From the NCBI RefSeq assembly GCF_003318295.1, contig NZ_QOCW01000016.1, positions 1 through 64,000 on the forward strand: a stretch of DNA of 64,000 nucleotides, given 5' to 3'. Below are positions 26,556 through 34,497 of the stretch, one piece after another. The notes under the pieces are model-generated. The model had not been told where the DNA came from. It saw nothing but the letters and a program-made list of their open reading frames with translations, and searched no databases. Position numbers and translations under genes: made by a program. The stretch comes from Bacillus taeanensis. Lineage in GTDB: Bacteria > Bacillota > Bacilli > Bacillales > UBA6769. Within the stretch, counting starts at the first letter, position 1; each line of letters opens with the position of its first letter.

Positions 26556-26605
26556 AAAAAAAGCACCAGCCTTTCTGAATTCAAACAGAAAAGATAGTGT
26601 TTTTC
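26556..26605 (-). terminator. Terminator of the O-methyltransferase operon
   Basis: AAAAAGCAC...GTGTTTTT encloses an inner CTTTCTG...CAGAAAAG pairing. It is followed by T residues on the minus strand. Confidence 0.65.
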
Positions 26606-26638
26606 AATCATTTCCTTACCTTCAAAAGAGGCAATTTA

Positions 26639-27298
26639 TTATTTAACAATTCCTAAAGCAAAGCCGTCATACCCTTTGCTTCCTACCGTTTGAATAGCAG
26701 TTGCGTCAATGCGTGGTTCATTTGCTAATACATCAATAAAGCGTTGAATCCCCTGTACTCTTGGATCTTCAGCATCAATTACTTTGCCATTGCGAACAAC
26801 ATTATCAGCAATAATAACTGTCCCTGATTTTGAACATTCAAGCGACCACTTAAAATACTGCTCATAGTCCTGCTTATTAGCATCAATAAAAATGAAATCA
26901 AAGTCAGCATATCCCTTTTCTTTAAGGACCGGCAATGTTTCAAGTGCGTCTCCTACAATGACTTCAATTTTATTTTCTAAGCCCGCTGTTTTAATATTGT
27001 CTCTTGCTACTTCAGCATGCTTTTCTTTAAATTCGAGCGATACAAGCTTACCGTCCTCTGGTAAAGCATGACCAAGCCAAATCGTGCTGTAGCCGCCAAG
27101 TGTGCCAATTTCTAAAATGTTTTTTGCACCTTTCATTTTTGCTAATAAATGAAGCAGTTTTCCCTGATTTGGTGACACGTCAATGCTCGGTAAGCCTGCT
27201 TCTTCATTCACCTTTAAAATTACATCCATCTCAGGAGAATCACTTAGTTTTTCTTTAAAATATTTCTCTACATCATGCCATGTTTCAGATAACATCAT
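26639..27298 (-). CDS. Class I SAM-dependent O-methyltransferase
   Basis: A 219-aa enzyme of the Methyltransf_3 (caffeoyl-CoA/catechol OMT) family. The SAM site is NILEIGTLGGYST (about residues 61-73). An acidic metal/SAM motif is in DFIFIDANKQDYEQY, and VVRNGKVIDAEDPRVQGI is typical of bacterial members. GGAGGGC lies 6 nt before the ATG, inside the end of the heme-monooxygenase-like gene; the genes overlap by 14 nt. Catechol-like or flavonoid-like phenols are usual substrates. The coupling to a heme/antibiotic monooxygenase-fold protein and the nearby siderophore uptake genes hints at an iron-chelate-related role, which is inference. Confidence 0.9.
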   Translation of the reverse strand: MMLSETWHDVEKYFKEKLSDSPEMDVILKVNEEAGLPSIDVSPNQGKLLHLLAKMKGAKNILEIGTLGGYSTIWLGHALPEDGKLVSLEFKEKHAEVARDNIKTAGLENKIEVIVGDALETLPVLKEKGYADFDFIFIDANKQDYEQYFKWSLECSKSGTVIIADNVVRNGKVIDAEDPRVQGIQRFIDVLANEPRIDATAIQTVGSKGYDGFALGIVK

Positions 27299-27629
27299 TT
27301 TTTTGCCCTCCTATACCTTGTTTAACCGCCTTTACTTCATATTTCGCTACTTCTGTATTAATAATATAGTCGGGCTTTGGCTGGTTACGTTTTGCTTTAT
27401 GTCCAGCGATATGAACATCACTTTTTTCCCACTGCTTCCAATAGTCTTCCGATTCCCAGTTGACTAAGATCATTACTTCTTCTTCGCCGCGACGAATCTT
27501 TTTTACCATCACTTTAATATCAATCACTCCCTCCTGTTCTTCCAATATTCCTTTCTTACTAAATTGATTCACGACTTGTTTCGAGTTTCCTTCTGTTACT
27601 GTGATTTTTCTTACTTGAACGAACATCAT
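27285..27629 (-). CDS. hmoA: Heme-degrading monooxygenase-like protein (HmoA/IsdG fold)
   Basis: A 114-aa protein of the antibiotic-biosynthesis-monooxygenase/IsdG fold. It begins MMFVQVRKITVTEG, with GVIDIKVMVKK and the conserved VNWESEDYWKQWEKSDVHIA, resembling Bacillus HmoA. The family opens heme to release iron. The Asn/Trp/His catalytic set seems to be present (N and W near the WESEDYW segment, H in DVHIAGHK) but needs alignment. GGGAGATAAC precedes ATGATG. It overlaps the O-methyltransferase gene and lies directly downstream of the yclNOPQ terminator, so iron supply is its likely setting. The symbol is tentative. Confidence 0.75.
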   Translation of the reverse strand: MMFVQVRKITVTEGNSKQVVNQFSKKGILEEQEGVIDIKVMVKKIRRGEEEVMILVNWESEDYWKQWEKSDVHIAGHKAKRNQPKPDYIINTEVAKYEVKAVKQGIGGQKNDVI

Positions 27630-27678
27630 GTTATCTCCCTTTTTGTTTAAAATTTTTAAAACGAATGATTAAAAGAGA

Positions 27679-27712
27679 AGTGCCTTGATAAATTCAAAAC
27701 AAGGCACTTTCC
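27679..27712 (-). terminator. Terminator after the siderophore uptake operon
   Basis: Stem AAGTGCCTTG/CAAGGCACTT, with T/C residues next to it. It separates yclQ from the hmoA-like gene. Confidence 0.7.
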
Positions 27713-27731
27713 ACTTCACTAATTAGCTTTT

Positions 27732-28703
27732 TTATTGAATTGCTGTTTCTATTTCTTTTGCCATTTCAACCGCTGAAATTAATCCACCGCCAGACAGGTA
27801 CCAAACGCTCGGATCAAGATAAATAACCTTGCCGTTCTTTGCTGCGTTCGTGCCGTTTACAAGTTCATTGTTAAACACTTCGCTTGCTTTTGCTTCGCCA
27901 TTTACAACTTGATCGCGGTCAATGACAAAAAGGTAATCCGGGTTCTTTTCGGCGATATATTCAAAGGAAACGCTCATGCCATGCGTCGATGCTTCAATAT
28001 TTTCATCAGCTGGCTTTACACCGAATACATCATGAATAACCCCAAAGCGTGAACCACTACCATACGCACTTACTTTACCGCCATTTGATAAGACGATTAA
28101 CCCGGTTTGATCGCTTGAAGCTGCTGCTTCATTCAGCGCTGAGATTGACGCATTAATACTTGCAAGCTCTTCTCCTGCTTGCTCTTCTTTTTCAAAAATC
28201 TCTGCTAATGTGTTCACATTTTCTGTAAATGATTCCATATAATTTTCATAATCGAGGCTGATATATAAAGTTGGTGCAATTTTACTTAACTCTTCATACG
28301 CTTCTGCTTGTCTTCCAGAAATCACAATTAAATCCGGGTCCATGCTGTTAATTTTTTCGAAATCTGGTTCTTTTAAGCTTCCAACGTTTTCATATTTTGT
28401 ATCTTCATATTTTGATAGATAACCTGGAAGTGCACTTGCTTTTGGAACACCTGCAGCTTCTACGCCTAACTGATCTAACGTTTCAAGTGCCCCAAAATCA
28501 AACACGACAACCGTTTCAGGATTTTTTGTTATAACCGTTTCGCCTAATTCGTGGGTAAGCGTTATTTCAGCTGCTTCTGCTTGCTGTGCTTCACCATTTG
28601 CTTCTGCCTCTACTTCCGTCGTTGTTTCTGCTGCACCCCCGCAAGCTGCTAAAACGAGCAGGAGTACAGCCATTAATAAGAATGAAACTACATTTTTCTT
28701 CAT
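27732..28703 (-). CDS. yclQ: Siderophore-binding lipoprotein, YclQ-like
   Basis: A 323-aa solute-binding lipoprotein. The signal peptide ends with lipobox VLAAC, so the Cys is lipid-anchored outside the membrane. The TroA-like fold follows, with VVVFDFGALETLDQLGV, PDLIVISGRQAEAYEEL and VIYLDPSVWYLSGGGL, closely following B. subtilis YclQ, the petrobactin receptor. The start ATG at 28701-28703 is chosen because AGGAGTGATCAAA precedes it; the in-frame GTG at 28712 lies within that site. Fourth gene of the yclNOPQ-type operon. The true ligand may instead be the carboxylate siderophore encoded at 6.9-13.5 kb. Confidence 0.9.
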   Translation of the reverse strand: MKKNVVSFLLMAVLLLVLAACGGAAETTTEVEAEANGEAQQAEAAEITLTHELGETVITKNPETVVVFDFGALETLDQLGVEAAGVPKASALPGYLSKYEDTKYENVGSLKEPDFEKINSMDPDLIVISGRQAEAYEELSKIAPTLYISLDYENYMESFTENVNTLAEIFEKEEQAGEELASINASISALNEAAASSDQTGLIVLSNGGKVSAYGSGSRFGVIHDVFGVKPADENIEASTHGMSVSFEYIAEKNPDYLFVIDRDQVVNGEAKASEVFNNELVNGTNAAKNGKVIYLDPSVWYLSGGGLISAVEMAKEIETAIQ

Positions 28704-28761
28704 TTTGATCACTCCTAAATATTTTTTATATGTAAAATGTTTAAAACATTTTACATCCTAA

Positions 28762-29520
28762 TCATGTATAAAACACACAAATTTTCTTGCCATTAACCTG
28801 TTCAATCTGAATATCCATCTCATAAACTTCTTTTAATACAGGGCTTGTAATAATTTCATCTGTCGGTCCTTCTTTAATAATCGTGCCGTTTTTTAAGGCG
28901 ACAATATAATCGGAATAGCAGGAAGCAAAATTAATATCATGAATAACAATTACAACGGTTTTTCCCAGCTCATCTACCATCTTTCGCAGTGATTTCATAA
29001 TTTGGACAGAATGCTTCATATCTAATTTATTAAGCGGTTCATCAAGCAAAATATAGTCGGTGTTCTGCGCAATCACCATTGCAATATACGCTCTTTGAAG
29101 CTGACCACCGCTTAATTGATCAATAAACTTCTCCTGCATATCACTAAGTTCCATATATTGAATCGCTTCATCTACATAACGCCAATCTTCTTTCGAGAGT
29201 TTCCCCTGCGAATATGGAAAGCGCCCAAAACTTACTAAGTCGCGAATCGAGATGCGAATGTTCACATTGTTTGACTGCTTCAATGTTGACAGCATTTTCG
29301 CAAGATCATTATTTTTGTACGATTTAATTTCTTTACCATCGAGATACACATCACCTTGATCACGGGGAATAAGCCGGCTTACCATAGACAGCAGCGTACT
29401 TTTCCCTGCCCCATTGGCACCGATAAACGAAGTAATTTTCCCTTTCGCAATCGTCAGCGACACATTATCGACGACACATTTATTTCCGTAGTTTTTTGAA
29501 AGATTTTTCACTTCTACCAT
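28762..29520 (-). CDS. yclP: Ferric siderophore ABC transporter ATPase, YclP-like
   Basis: A 252-aa ATPase. Walker A is GANGAGKST, the Q-loop lies near LKQSNNVNIRI, the signature is LSGGQLQRAYIA, Walker B is YILLDEPLNKLD and the switch His is in VIVIHDINFA. Its MVEVKNLSKNYG start and LVSFGRFPYSQGKL segment track YclP closely. It powers uptake through the two membrane subunits encoded upstream and overlaps yclO by 7 nt. Downstream yclQ follows after a 58-bp gap. Confidence 0.92.
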   Translation of the reverse strand: MVEVKNLSKNYGNKCVVDNVSLTIAKGKITSFIGANGAGKSTLLSMVSRLIPRDQGDVYLDGKEIKSYKNNDLAKMLSTLKQSNNVNIRISIRDLVSFGRFPYSQGKLSKEDWRYVDEAIQYMELSDMQEKFIDQLSGGQLQRAYIAMVIAQNTDYILLDEPLNKLDMKHSVQIMKSLRKMVDELGKTVVIVIHDINFASCYSDYIVALKNGTIIKEGPTDEIITSPVLKEVYEMDIQIEQVNGKKICVFYT

Positions 29521-30464
29521 GATTCATTCTCCTTTAACAGCAAATAAAGAAAGTACACACCGCCAACGAAATTGACGATCACACTAACGGTCGTCGAAAA
29601 TGTAAACAAGCGCTCGACGATAAACTGTCCACCAACTAATGCAATAATGCTAATTAATATTGAGCCGAGTATTAAATAGCTGTGGCGATATGTTCGTAAA
29701 AACTCATGCGCAACATTGACAACGAGAAGTCCTAAAAAGGTAATTGGTCCGACTAATGCAGTTGCAATCGAAACAAGAACGGCAATAACGACTAACAATT
29801 GTTTAACAACCGCATCATAATCGACGCCTAAATTTAAAGCATGATCTCTGCCAAGCGAAATCACGTCCAAATATTTTATAAATCTCATAAAATAAAGCGA
29901 AACAAGGGCAAGCAGTACAACTGAGATGAAAAGAAGATTTGTATTGACATTGTTAAAACTTGCAAACATTGAATCCTGTACAACTAGAAATTCATTCGGA
30001 TCAATTAACAGCTGCATAAAGGAAGAAATGCTTCCAAAAAACGTGCCGAGTACAATACCAATTAATAATAGAAAATAAATGTTTCGCCCTTCTTTTTTAA
30101 ATAGAAACGTAAATAAAAGAACCGCAAACAACACCATAATTCCAACTGATAATAAAAAGTGACTTTCACGATTCATCATCGTCAGCGTCATTCCACCGAA
30201 TAAGAAGACAATCACGGTTTGAATTAACAAATAAAGTGAATCAAGTCCAATTAAGCTCGGCGTTAAAATTCGGTTGTTCGTAATCGTTTGAAAAACAACT
30301 GTTGAAAACGCAATACAGCTTCCAGTTAACACAATTGCCAAAATCTTCGTCCCTCGTCTCGGCAGCGCATAATCCCAACTCCCGCTAAGATCCCAAAATA
30401 AAAACAGTGCAATAAATAAGAATGACAATCCAGTTAGAATAAGTAATTTTGTTTTATTAGGCAT
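29514..30464 (-). CDS. yclO: Ferric siderophore permease, YclO-like (FecCD family)
   Basis: A 316-aa FecCD-type membrane subunit with about 9-10 helices. Diagnostic pieces are RILTPSLIGLDSLYLL near the N-terminus and LVGPITFLGLLVVNVAHEF, the cytosolic coupling loop that touches the ATPase. It overlaps yclN by 8 nt and yclP by 7 nt, so the operon is tightly coupled. It pairs with YclN as a heterodimeric channel. Confidence 0.92.
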   Translation of the reverse strand: MPNKTKLLILTGLSFLFIALFLFWDLSGSWDYALPRRGTKILAIVLTGSCIAFSTVVFQTITNNRILTPSLIGLDSLYLLIQTVIVFLFGGMTLTMMNRESHFLLSVGIMVLFAVLLFTFLFKKEGRNIYFLLLIGIVLGTFFGSISSFMQLLIDPNEFLVVQDSMFASFNNVNTNLLFISVVLLALVSLYFMRFIKYLDVISLGRDHALNLGVDYDAVVKQLLVVIAVLVSIATALVGPITFLGLLVVNVAHEFLRTYRHSYLILGSILISIIALVGGQFIVERLFTFSTTVSVIVNFVGGVYFLYLLLKENESW

Positions 30465-31407
30465 AGGCTCTTCTCCTCATCAGTAAATAAAGGAAAATGC
30501 CGCTTCCAATCACACCAACAGTAAGGCCGATTGATACTTCATATGGATAAATAATCACTCGGCCAAGAATGTCACAAAACAACACGAACAAAGCGCCTAA
30601 TACTGCAGTATGATGCAAACTATTTTTAAGATGATCGCCTTGATAAATCGTTACGATATTTGGGATAATCAGTCCTAAAAACGGAAGCATTCCGACTGTG
30701 AGTAAGACAACAGATGAAACGAGTGCAACGAGAATTAATCCGATATTTACAATGTGTTTATAGTTAAGTCCTAAGTTCACCGCAAAATCTTCACCCATGC
30801 CGGCGATTGTAAAGCGGTTTGCGAATATGTAAGCCGCAATAACGGCAGGAACACTGATATATAAAAGCTCATATCGTCCTTTTAAAATCATTGAAAAGTC
30901 TCCATGCAGCCAGGAGCCGATGCTTTGAATCAAATCATATTTATACGCAAAAAAAGTGGTCAGCGATCCAACGATGTTTCCAAACATTAAGCCAACGAGC
31001 GGAATAAAAATGGCGTCTTTATACTTGATTTTGTCTAATATTTTCATAAAGAGAAACGTGCCAGCTAATGCAAAGCCAAAGGCAACCGTCATCTTCTCAA
31101 ACATTCCCGCTTCAGGGAACAAAAGCATCGCCGCTAAAATGCCTAGCCTTGCTGAATCCATCGTTCCTGCCGTTGTGGGCGACACGAACTTGTTTCGGCT
31201 CAGCTGCTGCATAATTAATCCGATTATACTCATGCTCATCCCCGCAATTAAAATACTGATTAAGCGGGGAATTCTGCTTACGAGTAAAATGTTAAGCTGA
31301 TCTTCACTTAACGAAAAAAGATCAAAAATTGACACATTCGAAACGCCGACAAACAGCGACGTAATCGATAATAAAATTAATAAAAGTATTAAATATCTTA
31401 GTTTCAT
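30457..31407 (-). CDS. yclN: Ferric siderophore permease, YclN-like (FecCD family)
   Basis: A 316-aa FecCD-family permease, first gene of the uptake operon. ISILIAGMSMSIIGLIMQQL, SRNKFVSPTTAGTMD and VGMLPFLGLIIPNIV match B. subtilis YclN almost residue for residue in my memory of the family. GGAAGAGTCT precedes the ATG. Three Fur-type palindromes lie in the 350-bp promoter region, so transcription should be strongly iron-repressed. Confidence 0.93.
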   Translation of the reverse strand: MKLRYLILLLILLSITSLFVGVSNVSIFDLFSLSEDQLNILLVSRIPRLISILIAGMSMSIIGLIMQQLSRNKFVSPTTAGTMDSARLGILAAMLLFPEAGMFEKMTVAFGFALAGTFLFMKILDKIKYKDAIFIPLVGLMFGNIVGSLTTFFAYKYDLIQSIGSWLHGDFSMILKGRYELLYISVPAVIAAYIFANRFTIAGMGEDFAVNLGLNYKHIVNIGLILVALVSSVVLLTVGMLPFLGLIIPNIVTIYQGDHLKNSLHHTAVLGALFVLFCDILGRVIIYPYEVSIGLTVGVIGSGIFLYLLMRRRAYA

Positions 31408-31463
31408 AGACTCTTCCTAACCTCTACCAAATGTAAAGAAGTTTTATAACTAATAATTAATAA

Positions 31464-31478
31464 AGATAATCATTATCA
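31464..31478. promoter_or_regulatory. Fur box, yclN-proximal
   Basis: AGATAATCATTATCA matches the 7-1-7 Fur consensus with one mismatch. It lies 57-71 bp before the yclN start. Confidence 0.85.
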
Positions 31479-31617
31479 ATTATTAAGTAAAAAACTCTCC
31501 TTCCCTTTATTTTCTTTCTAAATAAACAGTCTTTGCTTTATCGCTTTTAACCATTAAATATATACTTGTTTAGACAAGTATATATTTAAAAATAATGGAT
31601 TGTTTGATCTGTCCAAA

Positions 31618-31632
31618 TGATAACAATTATCA
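31618..31632. promoter_or_regulatory. Fur-like box, middle
   Basis: TGATAACAATTATCA lies about 210 bp before yclN and is followed by another half (TTATC). The 31408-31763 stretch has no ORF and holds only promoter and operator sequence. Confidence 0.7.
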
Positions 31633-31665
31633 TTATCGGTTGTCAATGCTAATTGTTATTTTTTT

Positions 31666-31680
31666 TGATAATTGTTATCA
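31666..31680. promoter_or_regulatory. Fur-like box, distal
   Basis: TGATAATTGTTATCA is a 7-1-7 palindrome about 260 bp before yclN and just beyond the 3' end of the marR-type gene. With the other two it makes a three-box array. Confidence 0.7.
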
Positions 31681-31763
31681 ATTCTTTTTAAAAATCAGGA
31701 CTTATTTGTGTGATAAAATACTTTCACGACATAAATAAGTCCTCATAAAATCGGTGTTTACTC

Positions 31764-32159
31764 TCACTTTAAATTTTCTCTAACTTGATCAAGTACTCTT
31801 AAACATGTTTCCATCTCTTTTTCATCAATTCCATCCGAAGCCTGTAAAATCGTTTTAAAAGCTAAACTTTCAAGCTCATGTTGAATTTGTATACTTTCCT
31901 CTGTTAAGTATACAAGGTTTATTCGACGATCATGAGGATGCGAACCTCGTTTTACTAAACTGCGCTTCATCATATTGTCAATGAGCCGTGAAATACTTGG
32001 CTGATCTCTTTCGTTAAGAATGGCCAATTGATTTTGCGTTTGACCGTTCTCCTCATAAAGGCGGCTTAAAATTTGCCACTGCTCATATGTAACAGGAAAA
32101 TCGTTCTGTTTAAAGTTTTGATTTAGCCGCGCACACATTAAGCGTGACGCATGAAACAA
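31764..32159 (-). CDS. MarR-family transcriptional regulator
   Basis: A 131-aa (minimum) winged-helix regulator. YEQWQILSRLYEENGQTQ, the recognition-helix segment ERDQPSISRLIDNMMKRSL and the wing HPHDRRINLVYLTEE are typical of MarR. The coordinates use the TTG at 32157-32159, the first standard start codon. The frame runs upstream as ITNKKYQIDDSLGYKLF, which looks like a real MarR N-terminus. AAAGGGGAGAG is ideally spaced for an ATT codon at 32202-32204, so the true start is probably that rare AUU. Target genes unknown; the iron-uptake operon is immediately downstream. Confidence 0.85.
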   Translation of the reverse strand: MFHASRLMCARLNQNFKQNDFPVTYEQWQILSRLYEENGQTQNQLAILNERDQPSISRLIDNMMKRSLVKRGSHPHDRRINLVYLTEESIQIQHELESLAFKTILQASDGIDEKEMETCLRVLDQVRENLK

Positions 32160-32402
32160 TTTGTACCCAAGCGAATCATCAATTTGATATTTTTTATTAG
32201 TAATAATTGCTCTCCCCTTTTCCTTCTCCTGCTGGAAAATTAACTTCTACCTTTCTTTTTCCTATTGTAATCACTTTTACAGAAAATGATAAGCATCCTG
32301 CTGGAAATTCCCTTTTTTTCATCATTTCTCATCCACTCAAATTTGTTTTTGATTCATACACTATATAAGAATGAACAGATTTGAAAGGAGGGCTTCCTTA
32401 GT

Positions 32403-33176
32403 ATGACAAAATCATTAAAGCCTGTTCAGTTTATTCGATCTCTCGATGGGAAATCAAAACCACAGCTGCTTTTATTTAACGATTCTCTTACATACGTCGT
32501 AAAGTTTAAAAATAACCGCCAAGGCACAAGAGTTTTAGTAAATGAATATGTTGTCGGTCGTCTTGCTCAGCTGCTTTCCCTGCCCGCAGCTCCCTTTAAG
32601 GTTGTCTCTATCTCACAGGAATTTATTAAAACCTCTTCAGAAAAAACGGCCAAAAAATTTAAAGCAGGAAACCAGTTTGCGAGTGTGTTTATCCCAAACT
32701 GCACCGGGCTGTCACGCGTTCCGCCAAGACCTTTAAGAGAGGAAATAGAAAACATTGAAAACATTGCCGGAATGGTTGTTTTTGACCATTGGGTGAATAA
32801 CACTGATCGCGGCTCAAACAATATCCTCCTTGAACCACTTCCAAACAGAAAATATGATCTTCATTTAATCGATCATGCGAACTGCTTCCCAAATGAATTT
32901 AAATGGACCGAGGAAACAGTAAAGGAAAATCCAAATCAAGTTGTCCACCGCACTGTTCACAAATGGGCCGCCTCCCTTCTTACTGCGAAGGAACTGCAGC
33001 CATATGTAGAAAAAATCATTGCTTTGTCCAATCAGTCTATTTATAAAGTAATTCAGTCCATTCCGAATGATTGGGAAGTATCGCCTTCTGAGAAGGCAGC
33101 CCTGTTTGCTTATCTTGTGGACGCAAAGAACGTTCTTCCTCATTTAATTGAGAAATTTACGCGTAAATATATGTAA
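32403..33176 (+). CDS. HipA-like kinase-fold protein
   Basis: A 257-aa stand-alone protein of the HipA-like family (PF20613). The N-terminal half has TYVVKFKNNRQGTRVLVNEY (nucleotide-binding Lys region). The catalytic-loop-like motif is FDHWVNNTDRGSNNILL, and a DFG-equivalent is in LHLIDHANCF. It is much shorter than true HipA toxins (about 440 aa), and no HipB partner is adjacent, so a toxin-antitoxin role is not supported. Members are common single genes in Bacillaceae, with unknown substrate. AAAGGAGGGCTTCCTTAGT precedes the ATG. Confidence 0.85.
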   Translation: MTKSLKPVQFIRSLDGKSKPQLLLFNDSLTYVVKFKNNRQGTRVLVNEYVVGRLAQLLSLPAAPFKVVSISQEFIKTSSEKTAKKFKAGNQFASVFIPNCTGLSRVPPRPLREEIENIENIAGMVVFDHWVNNTDRGSNNILLEPLPNRKYDLHLIDHANCFPNEFKWTEETVKENPNQVVHRTVHKWAASLLTAKELQPYVEKIIALSNQSIYKVIQSIPNDWEVSPSEKAALFAYLVDAKNVLPHLIEKFTRKYM

Positions 33177-33295
33177 AAAGGTTAACTCAACTCTGATCAG
33201 CCTTATTTCTACAAAAGCAAAATTTTTTTATGGAATAACATAGGCATTTATGAAGAGATAGTTGTTTGGGAAGAATAAACAAGAAGGAGGTGAAG

Positions 33296-33553
33296 ATGAT
33301 GGCTTTACACTTTAAACTAGCTCATAAATCGTTTGGATGTACGTTAGAATATAAAGTTAGTCCTGCAATCCACGATGAAGATCCCTATAACAGTGCCATT
33401 AAAAATGCCAATCACTTTATCGAATCATCTGAACTATTTTGCGGATCATTATCCATTGAACATGTTTTTAAAGCAAATAAAGAAATGAGTAGAAACTTAA
33501 TGGCCAGTCATAAGCTCGAAAACAAATACTGGGTTCTGGAACATCGAGATTAA
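33296..33553 (+). CDS. Small hypothetical protein
   Basis: An 85-aa soluble protein with two Cys (FGCTLEYKV and LFCGSLSIEH). The near-perfect ribosome site AAGGAGGTGAAG directly precedes ATGATG, so the upstream in-frame start is rejected. A 16-bp-arm hairpin follows. No family recognised. Confidence 0.6.
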   Translation: MMALHFKLAHKSFGCTLEYKVSPAIHDEDPYNSAIKNANHFIESSELFCGSLSIEHVFKANKEMSRNLMASHKLENKYWVLEHRD

Positions 33554-33571
33554 GTACATATCAAACTTCTG

Positions 33572-33625
33572 CAGTATTAAGAGGCTGTTCTAAAAATATA
33601 GAGTCAGCCTCTTAATACTGTATTG
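33572..33625 (+). terminator. Long terminator-like hairpin
   Basis: Perfect 16-bp arms CAGTATTAAGAGGCTG (33572-33587) and CAGCCTCTTAATACTG (33605-33620) follow the 85-aa gene. The T run is weak. It may be a repeat-derived structure. Confidence 0.6.
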
Positions 33626-33627
33626 TT

Positions 33628-33860
33628 GAGTATTTATGTTAGTTCTTTTATTTTCATACTTCATGTTATACATGTTTTTATCTGCTATTTTAATTACCTT
33701 ATCCAATGTTTTGCCCTCATTCGGATGTGCTGCTTCCCCTATCGATACACCAATATTTATATTTTTTATAGCACTTCCCTCTAACTTAGGCCTTTACACG
33801 ATCACCAGCAAATTTCCTATATCCGCCCTCCATACCTGTCCAATCTCTACCATAAACTTT
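33628..33860 (-). pseudogene. GGDEF (diguanylate cyclase) domain remnant
   Basis: On the minus strand, KFAGDRVKA corresponds to the RxGGDEF active-site strand, with the signature lost. A stop and a small deletion follow, and then INIGVSIGEAAHPNEGKTLD and KVIKIADKNMYNMKYENK match the conserved GGDEF C-terminus. The frame is broken and the first half is absent. It would be inactive as a cyclase. Confidence 0.7.
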
Positions 33861-33935
33861 TCATATATTAATAGGGAGGATGTTATGATCTCAAAAGATT
33901 AAGCCTATCAACATGATAGAATGAGGAGGGTTAAA

Positions 33936-34193
33936 ATGTCTTATCATGACTATTATCATGTATTTAATGATCATATCGGAGAGTGCATAGAAATAAGATG
34001 TTACGATGGCAATGTGCACCGCGGTTATATCGAGCGCTGTGACGAAGAAAATGTTTACCTTCGACCACTTGGAAATGAAAAAGAAGATTTTGGCGGACAC
34101 GGCACTTACTTTTTCGGGTTTGGGCTCGGCATCGCAGCCATTGCGTTAGCTACAATCGCTGCCTTTAGTTTCTCACCATTTTTCTTTTGGTAA
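33936..34193 (+). CDS. Lsm/Sm-like small protein with C-terminal membrane helix
   Basis: An 85-aa protein. Residues about 8-45 (NDHIGECIEIRCYDGNVHRG then YIERCDEENVYLRPL) have the Sm1/Sm2 alternation of an Lsm-like barrel. A hydrophobic C-terminal stretch (FFGFGLGIAAIALATIAAF) ending in SFSPFFFW would anchor it in the membrane. The start ATG at 33936 follows GAGGAGGGTTAAA. Similar short proteins occur in Bacillus, often without known function. RNA binding is not established. Confidence 0.65.
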   Translation: MSYHDYYHVFNDHIGECIEIRCYDGNVHRGYIERCDEENVYLRPLGNEKEDFGGHGTYFFGFGLGIAAIALATIAAFSFSPFFFW

Positions 34194-34220
34194 AAATATC
34201 GTGAATAAAATTCACATACA

Positions 34221-34250
34221 AAAAGCTTGGAAACAATCCAAGCTTTTTTG
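34221..34250 (+). terminator. Rho-independent terminator
   Basis: Stem AAAAGCTTGG/CCAAGCTTTT followed by TT. It ends the Lsm-like gene. Confidence 0.85.
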
Positions 34251-34311
34251 TATAACTATGTTTTCAAAATAAAGTTACACTATCATTAGCCTGCCAATTT
34301 AATAATTAAAG

Positions 34312-34455
34312 TTAAAGTATATTTTTAATAAAGCGAATCATTAACCTTGGAATAAGCGTTAGAATCCACCACACTACTTCAAACAGAATGGTGTCGCGAA
34401 TCTCAATGAAAATCCCTTTCAGAAAACTACCTTTAACTCTCTTGTTCTTTTTCAT
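34312..34455 (-). CDS. 47-aa cationic membrane peptide downstream of an AAA+ ATPase
   Basis: MKKNKRVKGS opens the peptide. A membrane-prone segment follows (GIFIEIRDTILFEVVWWILT, then LIPRLMI), and it ends RFIKNIL. Net charge is strongly positive. AGGAGTTAGAAA precedes the ATG, and the gene starts 42 bp after the AAA+ ATPase stop on the same strand, so the two probably share a transcript. It could be a membrane partner or substrate of the ATPase. Size and charge also resemble small toxic or pore-forming peptides. No family recognised. Confidence 0.55.
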   Translation of the reverse strand: MKKNKRVKGSFLKGIFIEIRDTILFEVVWWILTLIPRLMIRFIKNIL

Positions 34456-34497
34456 TTTCTAACTCCTAACGAGTTGTCATATTCCTCTATCCGCCCC

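Noticed and set aside
32403-33176. HipA toxin of a toxin-antitoxin system
   Set aside because: The protein is about 180 aa shorter than HipA, matches the stand-alone HipA-like family, and no HipB-type HTH gene is adjacent.
33296-33553. Antitoxin or partner gene of the HipA-like kinase
   Set aside because: It has no DNA-binding motif, is 119 bp away, and has its own strong ribosome site and terminator.
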